Assembly: GCF_011440375.1 (NCBI RefSeq)
Contig: NZ_JAAOIR010000001.1
Location: 1,639,294 to 1,703,293 of the forward strand
Direction of reading: 5' to 3'
Length of the DNA stretch: 64,000 bases
From: Halorubellus sp. JP-L1
GTDB taxonomy: Archaea > Halobacteriota > Halobacteria > Halobacteriales > Natrialbaceae
Below the pieces are notes generated by a model. That model was not told the origin of the DNA, did no database searches, and worked only from the letters and a program-made list of their open reading frames with translations. Positions 60,444-64,000 of the stretch are shown here, piece by piece (the stretch's first letter is position 1; the number at the start of each line of letters is the position of its first letter). Position numbers and translations under genes: made by a program.

Positions 60444-60865
60444 TCCTCTCGAACCACCGTCGCCGTGACCGGCGACCCCTCGAACACCGACTTCGCGACG
60501 TCCCCGCCGAACAGTCGGTCGACCACCGACCCGCCGTGACTCCCGACGACGACCACGTCGAACGCCGCGGCTCGCTCCACGATGGCCTTCGCGGGTCGCC
60601 CCGCCAGCACGTCCGTTTCTATCTCCGCGTCGTAGTCCGAAGCGATCGCTCTCGCACGTTCGAGGACCGTTTCGGCGCGTTCCGCCATCGCCCCCTCGGT
60701 GTCCGCTTCGAGCGCGAGACTCGCCGCCTGACCCATCATCGACGACGCTCCGCCGACCACGTGGACGACGGCGATCTCCGCGGACGGATAGACCTCCAGC
60801 GCGTGCCGAAGCGCCTGCTCGGCCATCTCGGAGTCGCCCATCGGAACCAAGACGCGTGATACCAT
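60434..60865 (-). CDS. Universal stress protein (UspA family)
   Basis: A 143-residue protein, MVSRVLVPMGDSEMAEQALR at the start, with VVHVVGG after strand 2 and the ATP-binding loop VVVVGSHGGSVVDRLFGGDVAKSV (GxxG then G-S) near residues 108-130. It is an ATP-binding-type Usp, involved in general stress response. The ATG at 60865 is preferred to 60874. It overlaps the DUF7119 gene tail-to-tail by 10 nt. Confidence 0.88.
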   Translation of the reverse strand: MVSRVLVPMGDSEMAEQALRHALEVYPSAEIAVVHVVGGASSMMGQAASLALEADTEGAMAERAETVLERARAIASDYDAEIETDVLAGRPAKAIVERAAAFDVVVVGSHGGSVVDRLFGGDVAKSVFEGSPVTATVVREDQS

Positions 60866-60916
60866 ACACCGCACTCGTGCGGAAGACGGTTAATTCCTGT
60901 CGCCCCGTCGCATTCG

Positions 60917-62179
60917 TCACTCCCCATCGAGGAACCCGACCGCCGCGTCCGCAATCACCGCAGCCGCCTCGCGCACTTCGGTGACGTCGACCGTCTCGTC
61001 CGGGAAGTGCGCCTGATCGATACTCCCCGGACCGAACACGACCGTCGGAATCCCCGCCGCCACGTAGTGCCGGGAGTCCGCACCGTACGTCGCCCCGTGC
61101 GGTTCGTCGTCCAGACCCGCGCTCGTCATCGCATCGCGGACCGCGTCCACGACCGGCTCGTCGACGTCGACCGCCGCCGGCTCGAACTGGATACCCTCGC
61201 GCTCGAACACCGGCGGATTGTCTCGCGTCCACGCGTCCGCGTCCGCGACCGCACGCAACCGCTCGCGGACCGCGCCCTCGACCTCGTCGACCGTCTCCCC
61301 GGGCGCGACACCCACCCGGACGCCCGCCTCGAGCGCCGCCGGCACCGACGACGCCCACTCGCCCGCGCGAACCGTTCCGACGTTCACCGGCCACCGGATC
61401 GGGAACTCGTCGTACAGCGGATGCGTGATGGTCTCGTCGCGCTCACGCTCGAACGCACGCAACGCTTCGTGAACGCGCTCGAAGTGCTCGATTGCGCTCT
61501 CGCCACGCCACCGCGTCGCCGCGTGCGCACTCCGCCCCTCCAACCGGATCTCGCCCATGAGACTCCCCTCGACCGCCGTGATACAGTCCAGCTCGGTCGG
61601 TTCCGCGACGATGCACGCGTCGCGCTCGAAGTCGTACGGCGAATCCAACGCAGCACTCGCCGCACCGATCCCACCCTCCTCCTCGCCAGCGACCGCCTCC
61701 ACGACGAGACGGCCGTCGAGCCCGCGGTCGCGAGCACGCTCGGCGGCCGCACGCGCCGCGAACGCCGCCGCGACCACCCCGCCCTTCATGTCCGCCGCAC
61801 CACGCGCCGTGAGTTCGTCGCCGTTCCACGTCGCCTCGAACGGCGGACTCGACCACGATCCCTCCGACGCCGGCACGACGTCCACGTGCCCGTTCAGGAC
61901 GAGCGTCCGCCCCGCATCCGGATCGCCGAACTCGAGGACGCCGCCGACGCTCGGCCGATCCGCGACGTCAATCGCCGCCGGGTCGTCCGGGAACGACGGA
62001 TGCTCCGCGAGCACGTTCGCGTCCGCCTCCCACGTCACCGTCTCGAACCCCCACTCCTCGAGCCGATCACGGAACCACGCGACCACCGCAGCCTCCTCAC
62101 CCGGCGTCGACGCATACTCCACGATCGACGACAACACTGACCGCACCTCGCCACCATCCACCGCATCCAGTGACTCCAT
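60917..62179 (-). CDS. M20-family metallopeptidase / deacylase (ArgE/DapE-like)
   Basis: A 420-residue enzyme. Zinc-site motifs: TLVLNGHVDVVPASEG (His, Asp), TARGAADMKGG (bridging Asp), VAGEEEGGIG (catalytic Glu and ligand), IVAEPTELD and, in the C-terminal part, YGADSRHYVAAGIP. The dimerisation domain lies about 200-310 (SLMGEIRLEGRSAHAATR). Likely acetylornithine deacetylase, succinyl-diaminopimelate desuccinylase or a dipeptidase; the substrate is not clear. An ATG at 62179 is chosen since upstream possible starts (62224, 62230) are close to the tRNA promoter. Divergent from tRNA-Lys. Confidence 0.87.
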   Translation of the reverse strand: MESLDAVDGGEVRSVLSSIVEYASTPGEEAAVVAWFRDRLEEWGFETVTWEADANVLAEHPSFPDDPAAIDVADRPSVGGVLEFGDPDAGRTLVLNGHVDVVPASEGSWSSPPFEATWNGDELTARGAADMKGGVVAAAFAARAAAERARDRGLDGRLVVEAVAGEEEGGIGAASAALDSPYDFERDACIVAEPTELDCITAVEGSLMGEIRLEGRSAHAATRWRGESAIEHFERVHEALRAFERERDETITHPLYDEFPIRWPVNVGTVRAGEWASSVPAALEAGVRVGVAPGETVDEVEGAVRERLRAVADADAWTRDNPPVFEREGIQFEPAAVDVDEPVVDAVRDAMTSAGLDDEPHGATYGADSRHYVAAGIPTVVFGPGSIDQAHFPDETVDVTEVREAAAVIADAAVGFLDGE

Positions 62180-62231
62180 ACGAGGACGCTCACCCAGCAC
62201 GCTCCTAAGCGTTCTCCACTGCATCGACAAT

Positions 62232-62241
62232 CCTTAAATAC
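62232..62241 (+). promoter_or_regulatory. TATA box of the tRNA-Lys gene
   Basis: CCTTAAATAC is centred about 28 nt before the tRNA 5' end at 62265. On the minus strand the same site reads TATTTAAGG and could also serve the peptidase gene. Confidence 0.6.
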
Positions 62242-62264
62242 GCGCGACCGAAACCAACCCACGA

Positions 62265-62337
<73 letters not shown>

Positions 62338-62431
62338 CTACTTCGCGCTGCGAACGACGGTGAGCAGCGCGAATCGGAACGGGAGGACTTGAATCAGGGA
62401 GCGGAGCGAATGAAGTGAGCGAAGTGACCGT

Positions 62432-62455
62432 GGTTCAAGTCCCTCCCGGCCCGCT
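62432..62455 (+). repeat. Copy of the tRNA-Lys 3' end (24 of 24 nt)
   Basis: Identical to 62316-62339 of the tRNA gene and its next two bases, i.e. T-arm to discriminator. Preceded by GTGAGCGAAGTGACCGT, which also precedes the third copy. Confidence 0.85.
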
Positions 62456-62596
62456 CTTGCGAGGGTCCCGCGAACGGAGTGAGCGGGACGTCGAAGCGTG
62501 TACGCTTCGGAAGACGAACGTGCCGAGCGGAGCGGCCACGGAGGGACTGAACCCTGCGAGTCGCGCGTAGCGAACGAATGTGAGCGAAGTGACCGT

Positions 62597-62619
62597 GGTT
62601 CAAGTCCCTCCCGGTCCGT
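62597..62619 (+). repeat. Second copy of the tRNA-Lys 3' end (one mismatch)
   Basis: Matches the tRNA 3' end from GGTTCAAG to CCGT with one C-to-T change. It is 165 bp after the first copy and shares the same upstream GTGAGCGAAGTGACCGT. Confidence 0.85.
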
Positions 62620-62726
62620 CGCGTCGAGCTACGGGTGACGACGCGTAGCGCGGCGTGGAGAACGCGCAGTGGCGAGCGCTGGTCGTGAGATGCGTGAGAG
62701 AAGCCGTCGACTCGAGGTGGCGAGCG

Positions 62727-63581
62727 TTACTCCTTACGGGGGAGGAACGCGAGCCCGAGCAGGAGGACGATAGTCGTGGTACTCCCGATCGTGATCCCCC
62801 AGACGCCGTTGATGCGGTCGTGGAACCGACTCTCCTTCCGGATGGTGTCCTGGAGCGCTTGCTGCTGGTTCTCGCCCTGCCCCAGGCGGACGGTATCGTT
62901 GTCCTCGAAGTGAACGACGTACGGCTGTCCGTTCAGGGAGACGTTCTGGTGGTTCGCCGCGGCGACCTCGTTCGTCGTCGGCGCAATCCACTCGAGACGC
63001 ACGGAACTGTTCGAGACGTTCGCAACCGTCGTCTGGTTCCCACTACGGTCGATCGTCTCCGACTCGCGGAGCGTCACGTTCTGGATCGACTCGTTCGACG
63101 AATTCGAGACGAACGCCGTAACCGCGACGTCCTGTCGACCACCCTCGTCCGGCGCACTATCGATGTACTGGACGCCACCATCCCACGCAGGCCGATACTG
63201 CTCGGTCGGCTCCCAACGAAGGAGAACGCGATCAGTCCCGTTCTCCGGCAGGACGCGCCGCGTCTGATTCTCGTACTCGACCGTCGAATTCGCCGCCCAC
63301 GTCTCCGAGTACTCCGCCGACTCGTTCGTCCACTCGAAGACGATCTCGTACGACACACCACCACCGCCACCGTGACCACCGCCCTCTTCGGCCGTCGCGG
63401 ACACCGACGCGACCGTGTACGTCCGACCATCGACCGTCACGGTATCACCCTCCTCGATCTCGCGTACGTCGTCACCACTGATCGTGACGTCGGGCGCGTC
63501 CGCAGTCGCGATGAACGCGTACGACCCGGCAGCGATCACGAGAAAGAACGCGATATACGCCGCCGCTGCTCGTCGTTGCAT
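62727..63581 (-). CDS. Haloarchaeal cell-surface protein with N- and C-terminal membrane helices
   Basis: A 284-residue protein. The N-terminal MQRRAAAAYIAFFLVIAAGS anchors it; the C-terminus has a second helix (GVWGITIGSTTTIVLLLGLAF) followed by LPRKE. The intervening region, about 230 residues, is beta-rich and Asn/Thr-rich with many N-X-S/T sequons (NES, NST, NQT, NGT, NSS, NVT, NVS), so it is likely exposed outside and glycosylated. A Gly/His segment (EEGGGHGGGGG) is near residue 70. Family not identified, though I recall similar haloarchaeal hypothetical proteins with this start. The ATG at 63581 is preferred to the longer frame that runs into the tRNA-Cys gene. Confidence 0.7.
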   Translation of the reverse strand: MQRRAAAAYIAFFLVIAAGSYAFIATADAPDVTISGDDVREIEEGDTVTVDGRTYTVASVSATAEEGGGHGGGGGVSYEIVFEWTNESAEYSETWAANSTVEYENQTRRVLPENGTDRVLLRWEPTEQYRPAWDGGVQYIDSAPDEGGRQDVAVTAFVSNSSNESIQNVTLRESETIDRSGNQTTVANVSNSSVRLEWIAPTTNEVAAANHQNVSLNGQPYVVHFEDNDTVRLGQGENQQQALQDTIRKESRFHDRINGVWGITIGSTTTIVLLLGLAFLPRKE

Positions 63582-63746
63582 AATCGAAGCGAAGGACGCA
63601 CTCGGTATAACGGTTACTAACTGCGCACGAGCACGAAACACGACACCGACGCCGACCACACCACCCACCAGCACGAACCACTCACCGAAGCCATCCACCA
63701 GAACACCACAGAGAACACTCACGAACAACGAACGCGAACAGCGAGA

Positions 63747-63823
63747 AGCCAAGGGCCGGATTTGAACCGGCGGGGGTGCGGCTCTGCAGGCCGCTGCGTT
63801 CGGCCGGACTCTGCCACCTTGGC
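63747..63823 (-). tRNA. tRNA-Cys(GCA)
   Basis: A 77-nt cloverleaf on the minus strand. Acceptor GCCAAGG pairs with CCTTGGC; the anticodon stem GCGGC/GCCGC encloses loop CTGCAGA with anticodon GCA; the T arm is GCCGGTTCAAATCCGGC. Discriminator is T (U), as expected for cysteine. D arm and variable region give the slightly greater length. No intron. No CCA encoded. Confidence 0.95.
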
Positions 63824-64000
63824 GCACCCACACCTACCGACTCGCCGAATTTAAGCATAGCGGAACACCCTCACCACACCACCGGTTCGGCGCGCGAGCG
63901 AGCCCGCTCCGGCGAGCACCGCGCGAACGCAGTGAGCGCGTCGCGAGCCGGCGCGGGCCACACACCCGCGAGGGACGCCGCCGGCGCGGGCGAGCACCGC
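63824..64000. other. tRNA-Cys promoter and GC-rich end of window
   Basis: On the minus strand GCTTAAATTC (about 63848-63857) lies about 28 nt before the tRNA-Cys 5' end and is its TATA box. The rest is GC-rich with short repeats such as GGCGAGCACCGC, present twice; no gene is seen. Confidence 0.55.

Larger units (their letters stand above)
62338..62726. other. Gene-free stretch with tRNA-Lys 3' fragments and hairpins
   Basis: No protein gene is convincing; a 69-codon minus frame only mirrors the repeats. The stretch holds two tRNA 3' copies (listed separately), a hairpin GTCCCGC/GCGGGAC at about 62465-62489 and a perfect hairpin CGAAGCGT/ACGCTTCG at about 62492-62509. Confidence 0.6.

Noticed and set aside
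62394..62603. A 69-codon minus frame between the tRNA 3' copies
   Set aside because: It consists of twice-repeated NHGHFAH codons generated by the tRNA-derived repeats.

Overview
The window comes from a haloarchaeon (class Halobacteria). The DNA is GC-rich with strong G/C third positions and the proteins are very acidic. There is a complete archaellum operon, a ribosomal protein S6e gene, many families restricted to haloarchaea (Hvo_1808, DUF5807, DUF7500, DUF7112, DUF6360, DUF7119), and promoters of the archaeal TATA type placed about 27 nt before leaderless starts. I do not assign a genus.

Layout. 1-2 kb: a partial surface lipoprotein, an isochorismatase-family hydrolase and DUF5807. 2.3-12.9 kb: the motility locus. 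Three archaellin genes plus a DUF7500 gene lie on the minus strand, divergent from arlCE-F-G-H-I-J. A detached arlD-like gene and a PadR-type regulator behind an AT-rich promoter island follow. 13-20 kb: housekeeping and stress genes (DUF7112, S6e, KatG catalase-peroxidase, DoxX, lipid kinase, TspO, DUF21).

20-41 kb: a large cobalamin locus. Operon 1 is cbiT-L-F-G-H1-H2-ferredoxin-LAGLIDADG-like protein-CbiX/ferredoxin-DUF3209-beta-propeller. It is followed by minus-strand cbtB-cbtA-ferredoxin (cobalt uptake), minus-strand chlID chelatase divergent from cobN-cbiC-cbiE, and a second CbiX-like gene with cbiA. The parts fit together as cobalt uptake (CbtAB), early cobalt insertion (CbiX), ring methylation and contraction (CbiL, H, F, G, T, E, C), a,c-amidation (CbiA), and a CobN/ChlID chelatase. 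CbiD and CbiJ are not seen. All four promoters of this locus carry a related dyad with core CAA-N6-TT, perfect over 10 bp per arm upstream of cbiT. This looks like an undescribed operator.

41-64 kb: DUF502, beta-CASP nuclease, a 962-residue PAS/GAF/HTH-10 sensor-regulator, a 47-residue rubredoxin-like protein with glutamate dehydrogenase, NikR, a sulfur-redox pair (CoA-disulfide-reductase-like flavoprotein and rhodanese-MBL fusion), aldo/keto reductase, a striking Gln/Gly/His-rich disordered protein, a ZIP transporter, a nitrite/sulfite reductase, several micro-proteins, UspA, an M20 peptidase, and tRNA-Lys(TTT) and tRNA-Cys(GCA).

A recurring oddity is short tandem duplication (23-37 bp units) in intergenic DNA, often starting inside the last codons of a gene. 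The tRNA-Lys 3' end is likewise copied twice downstream of the gene.
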